Part shown: one piece after another, positions 1 through 7,821 of the stretch
Numbering within the stretch: position 1 is the first letter of the stretch
How the letters are laid out: each line of letters opens with the position of its first letter
Origin: Bifidobacterium aerophilum
Lineage (GTDB): Bacteria; Actinomycetota; Actinomycetes; Actinomycetales; Bifidobacteriaceae
Assembly: GCF_010667685.1 (NCBI RefSeq)
Contig: NZ_WHZW01000001.1
Span: 1-64,000 of the forward strand
DNA length: 64,000 bases
Reading direction: 5' to 3'
The notes under the pieces: generated by a model
Database searches by the model: none
What the model saw: only the letters and a program-made list of their open reading frames with translations
What the model was told of the DNA's origin: nothing
Position numbers and translations under genes: made by a program

Positions 1-55
1 AGTGGGAGATCCTGTCGAACTGCTCCCTCGTGATGTCATACCTCGGCGTACACAT
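1..55 (-). CDS. IS5-type transposase, N-terminal fragment (runs off the left edge)
   Basis: Reading the minus strand from an ATG at 55 gives 18 open codons that begin MCTPRYDITREQFDRISH before the window ends. The pattern R-Y-D-I-T-x-E-Q-x-x-R-I resembles the first residues of IS5-family transposases, where an 'LTDEQWERI' type motif opens the protein. This is family knowledge applied to a very short stretch, so the call is tentative. About 40 bases upstream the minus strand reads GGGTGTGTTTACTCT (97 down to 83), which could be the outer end of the element. No catalytic DDE residue is visible because the rest of the gene lies outside the window. Confidence 0.45.
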   Translation of the reverse strand, partial: MCTPRYDITREQFDRISH

Positions 56-137
56 ACCACCATCATGTCACCAAAGCACCATAGAGTAAACACACCCTAA
101 TAAGTTCCGACAACATCGTTATGTAGGCGCCCCTACC

Positions 138-225
138 GGGGTGGGGTCGGGGATGCGTTATCTGACACGCTCCGGGCCGCTCGGCCAAGTCTTACGGTCT
201 GACAACGCATCCCCGACCCCACCCC
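138..225 (-). repeat. Conserved-core hairpin element, copy 1
   Basis: Arms 138-162 and 201-225 are complementary over 25 bp with one non-Watson-Crick position. The loop 164-199 is the 36-nt family core, which reads GACCGTAAGACTTGGCC... on the minus strand. The one imperfect pair is A.C on the plus strand and therefore G.U on the minus strand, the strand on which the core reads in its standard orientation. The arm is G-rich (GGGGTGGGGTCGGGG) and unlike the arms of the other copies. Confidence 0.9.
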
Positions 226-282
226 TACGTTTTCGCTCAACGTCGCGTTTGATATATCTCACGTAAGGTTTCGGATCAAACT

Positions 283-370
283 GCTGTTGGCTGGGATATA
301 TGTCGCTCGACTGTATGACTTGGCCGAGCGGCCCGGAGCGTGTCAAGCGACATATATCCCAGCCAACAGC
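283..370 (+). repeat. Conserved-core hairpin element, copy 2
   Basis: Arms 283-307 and 346-370 form a perfect 25-bp stem around a 38-nt loop. The loop carries the 36-nt core (309-344) beginning GACTGTATGACTTGGCC and ending CGGAGCGTGTC on the plus strand. It lies 57 bp after copy 1 with the core in the opposite orientation. Arm sequence is unrelated to copy 1. Confidence 0.9.
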
Positions 371-546
371 CCACGCTGGAACCACTCCAACCAACCATTA
401 ACCAGCAAATCGTAAACGGAAATCAAACAAACCAACAGGACTACAGACAACACGCCGACGGAAGTCGTCAAACTACGTAGAAGATGCCAGTGACTACGCG
501 AATGACTACAGTCGGCAAACGGAAATCAGGAAAGGAACACACCATC

Positions 547-1755
547 ATGGCAAACGAATACAAGCTCCTCACCCCCGGCCCGCTGACCACCACGCGCACC
601 GTCAAGGAGGAGATGCTCTTCGACCACTGCACCTGGGACGAGGACTACCAGCAGATCACGCAGAAGATCCGCCGCCAGCTGCTCGAACTCGCGCACTGCG
701 ATCCGTCCGAGTACACCGTGGTGCTCATGCAGGGCTCCGGCACGTTCGGCGTGGAAAGCGTGCTCACCTCCGTTATCGGCCGGCAAGAGAAGGTGCTGCT
801 GTGCACGAACGGCGCGTACGGTGATCGCCAGGTGAAGATCTGCGAGCACGCCGGCATCAACTACGTCCAGTACGCGGAACCGTACGACCGGATCCCGGAT
901 GCGGCGAAGGTCGACGAATACCTGCGCAACGACCCGTCGATCACGCACGTGTCCATGATCCACTCCGAGACCACCTCCGGCCTGCTCAACGACATCGCCG
1001 CGGTCGCGACCGTCGCGCACGCGCACGGCTGCACGTTCATGGTCGACGCGATGAGCTCGTTCGGCGGCGTCGACATCCCGGTGTCCGGCTGGGGCATCGA
1101 CTTCCTCGTCTCCTCGGCCAACAAGTGCATCCAGGGCGTGCCGGGCTTCAGCTTCATCATCTGCAACAAGGCGAAGCTCGAAGCGTCCAAAGGCAAGGCG
1201 CGCTCGCTCTCCCTCGACCTGTGGGACCAGTGGAACACGCTCGAGAAGGCGAACGGCAAGTGGCGCTACACCTCCCCGACCCACGTGGTGCTCGCGTTCT
1301 CCAAGGCGCTCGACGAGATGTTCGCCGAGGGCGGCATCCCCGTGCGTTCCGCCCGTTACGCGCTCAACAACCACCTGCTCATTGCGCGCATGAAGGCGTT
1401 GGGCTTCCGCACGTTCCTGGACGAGCACCAAGGTCCGATCATCACCACGTTCCTGTACCCGGAAGGCACGAAGTTCGACTTCCACGACATGTACGAGTTC
1501 ATCAAGGAGCGCGGCTACGCGATCTACCCGGGCAAGCTCACCACCGAAGAGACGTTCCGCCTGGGCAACATCGGCGAGATCTACGCCGACGACATCGAGA
1601 AGGTGACCGAGCTGCTGGCGCTGTACATGGGCGAGCGCGGACTGCTCAAGGCGGCCACCGGTTCGGATTCCGTACCGGCTGCGATCGCCGCGATGGACGC
1701 CGCCGGAGAGCCGATCAAGGCCGCCGCCCCGGCCGGCGTGAAGCTCTCCGCCTGA
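547..1755 (+). CDS. phnW: 2-aminoethylphosphonate--pyruvate transaminase PhnW
   Basis: This PLP enzyme moves the amino group of 2-aminoethylphosphonate to pyruvate, giving phosphonoacetaldehyde and alanine in the cytosol. The 402-residue protein opens with YKLLTPGPLTTT, has the fold-type I PLP aspartate at D167 (FMVDAMSSFGG) and the Schiff-base lysine at K193 (SSANKCIQGVPG), as in PhnW and related small-molecule aminotransferases. I chose ATG 547 because AGGAAAGG stands about 10 bases upstream and family similarity starts there; the frame is open further 5'. The last 30 or so residues (from GSDSVPAAIAAM) are an Ala-rich tail beyond the usual end. Its product is the substrate of PhnX encoded 217 bp downstream on the same strand. 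Confidence 0.93.
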   Translation: MANEYKLLTPGPLTTTRTVKEEMLFDHCTWDEDYQQITQKIRRQLLELAHCDPSEYTVVLMQGSGTFGVESVLTSVIGRQEKVLLCTNGAYGDRQVKICEHAGINYVQYAEPYDRIPDAAKVDEYLRNDPSITHVSMIHSETTSGLLNDIAAVATVAHAHGCTFMVDAMSSFGGVDIPVSGWGIDFLVSSANKCIQGVPGFSFIICNKAKLEASKGKARSLSLDLWDQWNTLEKANGKWRYTSPTHVVLAFSKALDEMFAEGGIPVRSARYALNNHLLIARMKALGFRTFLDEHQGPIITTFLYPEGTKFDFHDMYEFIKERGYAIYPGKLTTEETFRLGNIGEIYADDIEKVTELLALYMGERGLLKAATGSDSVPAAIAAMDAAGEPIKAAAPAGVKLSA

Positions 1756-1801
1756 GACGTTTTTCGGATCTCGGATCGTTATCAGTCAGAGTCATCGCGG
1801 A

Positions 1802-1930
1802 GTGTCTGTCCCCGGCATGTGTTGCCAGATCGTAAGCAGCGAAGGCGTGTGCTAAGCTCCGCGAGCACACGCCGGAGCGAAGTCGAGCGGCTTCGGAGCG
1901 TATCGGGCAACACATGCCGGGGACAGACAC
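1802..1930 (+). repeat. Conserved-core hairpin element, copy 3 (extended-core variant)
   Basis: Arms 1802-1826 and 1906-1930 form a perfect 25-bp stem. The 79-nt loop starts with GATCGTAAG and ends with CGAGCGGCTTCGGAGCGTATC's terminal bases, matching the two ends of the 36-nt core in the other copies. Between them sits an extra 9-bp hairpin (GGCGTGTGC at 1843-1851 with GCACACGCC at 1864-1872). The closing triplet is GAT/ATC here and GAC/GTC elsewhere, a paired change that keeps the base pairing. It lies between phnW and phnX. Confidence 0.85.
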
Positions 1931-1972
1931 GGCATACCGGCAATACATACTGTTGCTATCAAGGAGTTTATT

Positions 1973-2755
1973 ATGACCAATCGTTTTGAGGCCGTGATTT
2001 TTGATTGGGCCGGCACCACCGTGGACTACGGGTGCTTCGCGCCGGTGCGCGCGTTCCAGGAGGCGTTCAAGGAGTTCGGCATCATGCCGACGATGGCCGA
2101 GACGCGCAAGCCGATGGGCATGCTCAAGCACGACCACATCAGCACGATGCTGCACATGGACCGCATCGCCCGAGCATGGGAGGACGAGCACGGCTCGGCC
2201 CCGACCGACGCGGACGTGGATGCCGTGTACGCGCATTTCGAGCCGAAGCTGCTGTCGATCCTGCACGAGTTCGCCGATCCGAAGCCAGGAGTGACCGATG
2301 CGGTCGCCGCGCTGCGTGCGGCCGGCATCAAGATCGGCTCGACCACCGGATACACCGACAAGATGATGGACATCGTCGTGCCGCAGGCCGCGGCGAACGG
2401 CTATGCGCCGGACTGCTGGTTCAGCCCGGATTCCACGAACGGATTCGGCCGCCCCTACCCGTACATGGTGTTCCGCAACCTCGAGATGCTGGGCGTGACC
2501 GACGTGCGCCGCGCCGCCAAGGTGGGCGACACGCTCTCCGACATCCGCGAGGGCAAGAACGCCGGCGTGTTCACGATCGGCGTGACCGAGGGCAGCTCGC
2601 AGATGGCGTTGAGCCAGTCCGAGTTCGAGGCGCTCTCCCCCGCCGACCAGGCCGCGGCCCGCGCCGCCGCGCGCGACGCGTTCGTCAAGGCCGGCGCCGA
2701 CGCCGTGATCGACACGATGGCGGAGCTGCCCGCGCTGCTCGCCCAGCTCGCCTGA
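1973..2755 (+). CDS. phnX: Phosphonoacetaldehyde hydrolase PhnX (phosphonatase)
   Basis: This HAD-superfamily enzyme splits the C-P bond of phosphonoacetaldehyde to acetaldehyde and phosphate. Residues 9-14 (IFDWAG) contain the nucleophile D11, and K52 in GMLKHDHI is at the position of the Schiff-base lysine that defines phosphonatases within the HAD family. HAD motif III and the acidic motif are seen around GDTLSDIREG. At 260 residues it is normal length. AAGGAG ends 6 bases before the ATG. With PhnW it makes a complete two-step route from 2-aminoethylphosphonate to phosphate; no phosphonate transporter is visible in the window. Confidence 0.94.
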   Translation: MTNRFEAVIFDWAGTTVDYGCFAPVRAFQEAFKEFGIMPTMAETRKPMGMLKHDHISTMLHMDRIARAWEDEHGSAPTDADVDAVYAHFEPKLLSILHEFADPKPGVTDAVAALRAAGIKIGSTTGYTDKMMDIVVPQAAANGYAPDCWFSPDSTNGFGRPYPYMVFRNLEMLGVTDVRRAAKVGDTLSDIREGKNAGVFTIGVTEGSSQMALSQSEFEALSPADQAAARAAARDAFVKAGADAVIDTMAELPALLAQLA

Positions 2756-2778
2756 CTTTCCTCGGTTACGCCGTTAAG

Positions 2779-2823
2779 AAGCCGGTGTTCGTCAGCTCTT
2801 GAAGAGCTGACGAACACCGGCTT
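2779..2823 (+). terminator. Intrinsic terminator after phnX
   Basis: A perfect 22-bp inverted repeat (2779-2800 with 2802-2823) closes around a minimal loop and runs into TTTTGCATA. It lies 24 bp after the phnX stop codon, so it is the expected end of the phnWX transcript. Confidence 0.85.
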
Positions 2824-2833
2824 TTGCATAGTA

Positions 2834-3011
2834 TGAGGCAGTTTCCTTCGTATGTATGGGTCTTTCTCCAAAGCCTGAGGCAACAGCTCAATGTCCTATC
2901 GCTGTTATCGCCCTGAAATTCGCCTATAAGCGGACGTGGTTGGCGGTTATGCGCGTCGAGGTTGCCTCAGGCTTTGGAGAAAGAGCCGTGCGCACGAAGG
3001 AAACTGCCTCA
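2834..3011. repeat. 178-bp imperfect palindrome, MITE-like
   Basis: Two 51-nt arms (2834-2884 and 2961-3011) match as inverted repeats with five mismatches clustered at 2852-2860, around a 76-nt spacer. TGAGGCA occurs at the outer edge and CTGAGGCAAC at the inner edge of the left arm, so the element has nested TGAGGCA motifs. There is no coding potential. It sits between the phnX terminator and the 3' end of the isoaspartyl peptidase gene. I do not recognise a named element; only one copy is present here. Confidence 0.75.
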
Positions 3012-3087
3012 GGATTTGCGAATCGACCATTGCGGCATGGCCCTGATTCGGAATGGATAGACGCGAGCGCCGCCGACGGACGCACGA

Positions 3088-4083
3088 TCACCCGTTGACG
3101 CGTTCCCCGGCGGCGCTGCGATAGCCGAAGTTCATCATTTCGCTGTTGTAGGCCACCACGCCACGACCTTGCGCGGGCAAAACGATCATGCCGCCGTCGC
3201 CTCGATGGGCGGCGACTTCCCCAAGCGTGGCCACGGCCGCGTCGTGCACGGATTCGCCGGCGAAACGCACGCGGTCGGCCACCTGATGCGCCGCTACCGC
3301 CTTGATGAACGCCTCGCCGATGCCGGTGCACGAGACGGCCACGGTGCGCTGGTCTGCGAACGTGCCGCATCCGGGCAACGGCGAGTCGCCGACGCGGCCA
3401 TGCATCTGGTTCGTGATGCCGCCGGTGGAGGTTCCGGCCGCGATATGTCCGGCCGCATCGCGCGCCACCGCGCCGATCGTGCCGTGTTTTTCGTCGCCGA
3501 TCACGCCGCCGCCCGATGTCCCGGCACCAACAGGCTCGCCGGCGCGCTTCTCCCACGCGTCGCCGCCGGCCTGTGCCTCGGCCAGCGAACGCTGCCGCGC
3601 TTCGGTGACGAAATATTCGTTCGGCCTGGTTTCCACGCCCCACGCGGCGATTTCCTCGTCGGTCGGGTCGGCGAACAGCACATGCTTGGTCCGATCCTTG
3701 ACGGCACGCGCCGCATCAATCGGATTCTTCACCGTGCTGACTCCTGCGACCGCGCCGACCTCCCCGTCGCCGTCCATCAGGCACGCGTCCATGCGCGCCA
3801 GCCCGTCACCGGTGAGCGCCGCGCCTCGTCCCGCGTTGAATTCGGGCGCGTCCTCCATCACGTGAATGGCCGCGACCACCGCGTCCTCGGCCGCACCGCC
3901 TGTCTCCAACACCGCGTATCCGGCGTCCAAGGCGCGCCGCAGGTCGACCCGTACCTGCGCCGAACGTTCCGGCGTGTGGTGTCTGCCGCGATCGCCGGCC
4001 CCTGCGTGGATGATCAACGTGATGCCGCTTTCGCCGCCGGCCGATTCGACGGTCGCCAGCGGCGCGCTTCCCTGTTGCGTCAT
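3088..4083 (-). CDS. iaaA: Isoaspartyl peptidase / L-asparaginase (Ntn-hydrolase)
   Basis: The 331-residue protein is a plant-type asparaginase precursor that hydrolyses isoaspartyl dipeptides, and often asparagine, after self-cleavage. The cleavage site is KHGTIGAVA with T202 as the expected nucleophile of the beta subunit. The downstream GTSTGG (217-222) and an N-terminal IIHAGAG also fit the family. The frame extends upstream to a TTG at 4101, but GGAAAGGG stands 8 bases before the ATG at 4083, so I start there. It is monocistronic-looking, with pdxR ending 79 bp upstream on the same strand. No signal peptide is seen, so it should be cytosolic. Confidence 0.9.
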   Translation of the reverse strand: MTQQGSAPLATVESAGGESGITLIIHAGAGDRGRHHTPERSAQVRVDLRRALDAGYAVLETGGAAEDAVVAAIHVMEDAPEFNAGRGAALTGDGLARMDACLMDGDGEVGAVAGVSTVKNPIDAARAVKDRTKHVLFADPTDEEIAAWGVETRPNEYFVTEARQRSLAEAQAGGDAWEKRAGEPVGAGTSGGGVIGDEKHGTIGAVARDAAGHIAAGTSTGGITNQMHGRVGDSPLPGCGTFADQRTVAVSCTGIGEAFIKAVAAHQVADRVRFAGESVHDAAVATLGEVAAHRGDGGMIVLPAQGRGVVAYNSEMMNFGYRSAAGERVNG

Positions 4084-4162
4084 GATGTGTCCCTTTCCCA
4101 ACGCATTGGCCTTAACGCGTTGACGGCCAAATGGTCAATGGCTGTCTACTACCCTCGCAGCC

Positions 4163-5854
4163 CTATCGACCGTGATTCCGGACACGATTATCGGCCGTCT
4201 CGCAGATCACGCGCACGCCTCGTTCGATATCCGTCGCATCGGGCCGCACGAAGTTGATCCTGATATGTGCGTCATCGGTCTCGTCCACGTCGAACACGCC
4301 TCCCGGCATGAACGTGACGCCGCGCGATCGGCAGTCGGCCAGCAGGTCCAGCGATCGCACGCCGTCCGGCAGGGCGACCCATACGTAGTACCCGCCTTCG
4401 GGCACGTTCCAGCGCATGCCGTCCGGCGCGTAACGTTCCAACGCGCGCACGGCCGCGTCCCTCCGCGCCCGGTATGCCCCGGTCAGTCCGCGCACGTGTG
4501 CGGCGATCCGTCCTTCGCGCAGCAGTTCCAGGCAGATGCGCTGCGACGACGTGCTCGTATGCTGGTCGACCATGCGCCGCAATGCGGCCAGCCGCGCGAT
4601 CACGTGCGGGTCGGCCACCACCCATCCGGTGCGCAGGCCCGAGGTCACGGTTTTCGAGAACGTCGACAGGTACATCACGTATCCCGCGTTTTCCATGCCG
4701 GCGAGCGGCACCGGCCGTTCGGCCGCGCCGCCATACCACAGTTCCCCGTATGCGTCGTCCTCGACGATCAGGCACTGGTACCGCCGCGCCACGTCGACGA
4801 GCTCGCGCCGTCGTTCGATCGACAACGTGGTGCCGGTCGGATTCTGGAACGTGGGCACGGTGTAGATGAGTTTGGGACGGAAGCGCGCGCAGTAGCCGTC
4901 GAGCAGGTCGGTGCGCATGCCATGTTCGTCCATCGGCATGCCGACGATGCGCGCGTCGGCCGAGCGGAACGCCTGCAATGCGGGGAAGAACGTGGATTGT
5001 TCGACGAGCACGCGGTCGCCGGGGTTGACGAACGCGCGCACGATCAGGTCGATGCCCTGTTCGGAGCCGGAGAGCACCATCACGTTGCGCGCGTCGCAAT
5101 GCACGCCGCGGTCGCGCATATGGCCGGCGAGCAGTTCGCGCAGTTCGTCGAAACCCTCGATCGGGGATTCGGGTTGACCGTCGAAGTCGTGCGAGGAGAA
5201 TGCTTCGAGACTGACCGCGCGCAGCAGGTCGTCGGGGATGTCGGCCGGGTTGGGCGAGCCGGTGGCGAAGTCGATGACGGGACCGTTCCCGCGTGTGCCG
5301 CCGCGCTGCGCCCGTTCGGCCTCGGCGATGTCGTGGTAGGTGAAGCGGTTGGAATAGTCGCTGAACAGCACCGACCACGGCGGTCGGATGACGGACGGTT
5401 CGGGGGCCGAAACCGGCGGACGCGTGTCGCGGATGGTGACGACCTGCGGGAGGGTGCGATCATGACCGGTGCCGGATCCCGCGGACGACGCCGCGATGGC
5501 CGGGATGGTCGACGACCCCGATGCCGACACGGACGATGACCGGCCCCATGCCGGCGGCGCAGATGGTTGAACTGCGGAGGGTGCCGGCGCGGCGGGCAAC
5601 ACGAACGTGCCCTTGCCTACCCGGGATGCGATCAGCCCTTCGTCCTTGAGCTGCTGATATGCCTGCAGGACGGTGGCGCGGTTGACCGACATTCGTGCGG
5701 CCAGTTCGCGTTCGGGCGGGAGCCGGTACCCTTCGGCGAGCGCGCCGGAGACGATCTGTTCGCGCAGTTCGCCGGCCAGCTGCCGATACATCGGCACGCT
5801 GCTGTGCCGATCGAGTCGCAGCTGCATGCGTCCACCCCCTCTGTCCGTCGCCAT
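4163..5854 (-). CDS. pdxR: MocR-family PLP-dependent regulator, probable PdxR
   Basis: This is a GntR/MocR regulator: a winged helix (about 17-86, VPMYRQLAGELREQIVSGAL ... GKGTFVL), a Ser/Pro/Ala-rich linker (88-165), and a class I aminotransferase-like domain (190-560) with PLP lysine K401 in STFSKT. MocR proteins beside pdxST sense pyridoxal phosphate and control its synthesis, and this gene directly follows pdxT on the same strand, which supports PdxR. ATG 5854 is the longest start; the ATG at 5827 has a stronger site (AGAGGGGGTGG) and may be the true one. A 24-bp hairpin separates it from pdxT. Candidate binding sites are the three CGGWCCAAT-like repeats upstream of pdxS. Confidence 0.88.
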   Translation of the reverse strand: MATDRGGGRMQLRLDRHSSVPMYRQLAGELREQIVSGALAEGYRLPPERELAARMSVNRATVLQAYQQLKDEGLIASRVGKGTFVLPAAPAPSAVQPSAPPAWGRSSSVSASGSSTIPAIAASSAGSGTGHDRTLPQVVTIRDTRPPVSAPEPSVIRPPWSVLFSDYSNRFTYHDIAEAERAQRGGTRGNGPVIDFATGSPNPADIPDDLLRAVSLEAFSSHDFDGQPESPIEGFDELRELLAGHMRDRGVHCDARNVMVLSGSEQGIDLIVRAFVNPGDRVLVEQSTFFPALQAFRSADARIVGMPMDEHGMRTDLLDGYCARFRPKLIYTVPTFQNPTGTTLSIERRRELVDVARRYQCLIVEDDAYGELWYGGAAERPVPLAGMENAGYVMYLSTFSKTVTSGLRTGWVVADPHVIARLAALRRMVDQHTSTSSQRICLELLREGRIAAHVRGLTGAYRARRDAAVRALERYAPDGMRWNVPEGGYYVWVALPDGVRSLDLLADCRSRGVTFMPGGVFDVDETDDAHIRINFVRPDATDIERGVRVICETADNRVRNHGR

Positions 5855-5885
5855 GCGTCACAGTCTCCCGTCACCCTACCTCTTC

Positions 5886-5935
5886 GTGGCGGTTTTCGCT
5901 CGGTGACGGACCCGTCACCGAGCGAAAACCGCCAC
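5886..5935 (-). terminator. Hairpin between pdxT and pdxR
   Basis: Arms 5886-5909 and 5912-5935 are perfectly complementary over 24 bp with almost no loop. The hairpin lies just after the pdxT stop codon and before pdxR, so it is a likely terminator or attenuator separating pdxST from its regulator. There is no clear U-run on the minus strand. Confidence 0.7.
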
Positions 5936-5958
5936 GCGGAACAGGACCGTCCGTCTCG

Positions 5959-6597
5959 TTACAGCGAGAGGAACAGTTCGTGCAGGCGTGTGTCGCCGGT
6001 CAGTTCGGGGTGGAACGCGGTGGCGATGATGTTGCCTTGCCGCAACGCGACCGGATGCCCGTCGACCGTCGTCTTCACGTCGGCGTTGGGTCCGGTTGAG
6101 ACGACGTACGGTCCACGGATGAACACGAGCGGCAGATCCGCGAGATAGTCCGCGTCGCCCGACCGGCCGAAGTCGGCGGTCGTCTCGAACGAGCCGAGCT
6201 GGCGTCCGTACGCGTTGCGGCGGACGGTCGCGTCGAGAGCGCCGAAGTACACGTTCGGGTCATTGTCAAGACGATTCGCGAGCAGGATCATGCCGGCGCA
6301 AGTGCCGAACACCGGTTTGCCGGTGGCGATGTGCCGGGCGATCGGCTCGAACAGGCCGGTCGAGCGCAGCAGCTTGCCCTGGGTGGTGGATTCGCCGCCG
6401 GGCAGGATGACGCGGTCGATCGACGCGTCGAAATCGGCGGCGGCGCGCAGCAGCTTCCACGGCGCGCCGAGCCTGTCGAGTACGGCCGCGTGTTCGGCGA
6501 ACGCGCCTTGGACGGCGAGGATGCCGGTCACGCCGTGTTTCGCTGTTTCGGCGTCGTCGGATTCCTCTTTGGAGATGTATTGGACGGCTACGACCAT
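5959..6597 (-). CDS. pdxT: Pyridoxal 5'-phosphate synthase, glutaminase subunit PdxT
   Basis: PdxT hydrolyses glutamine and passes ammonia to PdxS for making pyridoxal 5'-phosphate. The class I glutaminase nucleophile C100 (FGTCAGM) and the H196-x-E198 pair (FHPELT) are present, and LPGGEST (65-71) is the typical oxyanion-side motif. At 212 residues it is slightly longer than the usual 190-200 because of an N-terminal stretch before GVTGILAVQG; a start nearer that point is possible. It is 39 bp downstream of pdxS in the same operon. Confidence 0.95.
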   Translation of the reverse strand: MVVAVQYISKEESDDAETAKHGVTGILAVQGAFAEHAAVLDRLGAPWKLLRAAADFDASIDRVILPGGESTTQGKLLRSTGLFEPIARHIATGKPVFGTCAGMILLANRLDNDPNVYFGALDATVRRNAYGRQLGSFETTADFGRSGDADYLADLPLVFIRGPYVVSTGPNADVKTTVDGHPVALRQGNIIATAFHPELTGDTRLHELFLSL

Positions 6598-6636
6598 GAA
6601 CGAACCTCCGATCGGGTCAATGCAACGGGCGCGGAG

Positions 6637-7512
6637 TCACTCGCCGCGGGCAGCCATGATGGTCTGGATCTCGTCCTCGTTGATGCCGACCATCGCCTCG
6701 CCGAGGTTTTCGGACAGTTTGGCGAGCAGGTCGGCGTCCTGCCAGTTCGCGGTCGCCTGCACGATGGCGGCGGCGCGCTTGGCCGGGTCGCCGGACTTGA
6801 AGATGCCGGAGCCGACGAACACGCCTTCCGCGCCGAGTTCCATCATGAGCGCCGCATCGGCGGGGGTGGCGACGCCACCGGCGGCGAAGTTGACGACGGG
6901 CAGGCGTCCGTTGTCGTGCACGTACTTGGCGAGGTCATACGGCACGGCGAGCTGCTTGGCGGCCTCGTACACCTCGTCGTCGCGCAGGGCGGTCAGTTCG
7001 TGGATCTGCTTGGCCATGGTGCGCATGTGACGCACGGCCTGGATGACGTCGCCGGTGCCGGGCTCGCCTTTGGTGCGGATCATGGCGGCGCCTTCGGCGA
7101 TGCGGCGCAGCGCCTCGCCGAGGTTCTTCGCGCCGCACACGAACGGCACGTCGAACTGGTTCTTGTCGATGTGGTATACGTCGTCGGCCGGCGAGAGGAC
7201 TTCGGACTCGTCGATGTAGTCGATGTCGATGGCCTGCAGGATGCGGGCTTCGGCGATGTGGCCGATGCGGACCTTGGCCATGACCGGGATGGATACGGCG
7301 GCCTGGATGCCCTTGATCATGGCCGGGTCGGACATGCGCGAGACGCCGCCGGCCGCGCGGATGTCGGCCGGGATGCGTTCGAGAGCCATGACGGCGCACG
7401 CTCCGGCGTCCTGCGCGATCTTGGCCTGTTCGGGCGTGGTCACGTCCATGATGACGCCGCCCTTGAGCATCTGGGCGAGGTTGCGGTTGAGTTCGGCGCG
7501 GTTCTGCGTCAT
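6637..7512 (-). CDS. pdxS: Pyridoxal 5'-phosphate synthase, synthase subunit PdxS
   Basis: PdxS builds pyridoxal 5'-phosphate from ribose 5-phosphate, glyceraldehyde 3-phosphate and PdxT-derived ammonia, as a TIM-barrel dodecamer. Both catalytic lysines are visible: K80 in [10 protein letters not shown] and K148 in [12 protein letters not shown] chose ATG 7512, with GGGGG just upstream, giving 291 residues, the normal size; the frame stays open to 7746 but that part is not PdxS-like. It heads the pdxS-pdxT operon and is transcribed away from an MFS transporter gene. The shared 309-bp region holds candidate PdxR sites. Confidence 0.96.
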   Translation of the reverse strand: MTQNRAELNRNLAQMLKGGVIMDVTTPEQAKIAQDAGACAVMALERIPADIRAAGGVSRMSDPAMIKGIQAAVSIPVMAKVRIGHIAEARILQAIDIDYIDESEVLSPADDVYHIDKNQFDVPFVCGAKNLGEALRRIAEGAAMIRTKGEPGTGDVIQAVRHMRTMAKQIHELTALRDDEVYEAAKQLAVPYDLAKYVHDNGRLPVVNFAAGGVATPADAALMMELGAEGVFVGSGIFKSGDPAKRAAAIVQATANWQDADLLAKLSENLGEAMVGINEDEIQTIMAARGE

Positions 7513-7625
7513 GGTGTCCCCCTGGTGATTGCGCGGATGGGCCGGCCACGACTGGCCGGCAGTCCGCTGAAGTGCGATTGGCAACGCGACCATTATCATG
7601 ACGCTCACGTTGCCCGCATATGGAC

Positions 7626-7673
7626 CGGTCCAATTCGGATCGGACCAATCCAATGGCTGTCGACCCGTCCAAT
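7626..7673. promoter_or_regulatory. Three CGGWCCAAT-like repeats, candidate PdxR operator
   Basis: CGGTCCAAT (7626-7634), CGGACCAAT (7641-7649) and CCGTCCAAT (7665-7673) lie in the 309-bp gap between divergent pdxS and the MFS gene. Direct repeats spaced by one or two helical turns are a common layout for MocR-type regulators. The link to PdxR is inferred from location only. The rest of the 7513-7821 gap shows no gene. Confidence 0.45.
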
Positions 7674-7821
7674 CGCGGTTCGTCCGTCGTCCGCGCAGCT
7701 GCACGCCAACGCCAGTCGCACGGTCGCGACCTGGCCCGGTCCGCAAGAATTCATCTTCACTTCACTGCAACACACCATTCGGTCAACGGCTCCGACAGGT
7801 CGCTCACCTACTACTGGAAGC

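Larger units (their letters stand above)
56..546. other. Non-coding region upstream of phnW with two hairpin elements
   Basis: No convincing gene is present between the transposase start and phnW. The stretch holds the possible IS end near 97 and two long hairpin elements of the conserved-core family (138-225 and 283-370), in opposite core orientations. The last 35 bases carry the phnW ribosome binding site (AGGAAAGG at about 529-536). Open frames here are short and cross the palindromes, so I treat them as chance. Confidence 0.6.

Noticed and set aside
138-370. Hairpin elements 1 and 2 as a CRISPR array or integron attC sites
   Set aside because: There are no regularly spaced direct repeats, and attC sites keep their ends and vary in the middle, the opposite of what is seen.
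158-394. Short minus-strand frame over hairpin elements 1 and 2
   Set aside because: It reads through both palindromes, and its residues reflect the repeat core. No ribosome site or similarity was seen.
6331-7821. Long plus-strand open frame upstream of the MFS transporter
   Set aside because: It runs antisense to pdxS and pdxT and has the Gly/Asp/Val-rich composition of a high-GC shadow frame. Transporter similarity begins only after 7822.
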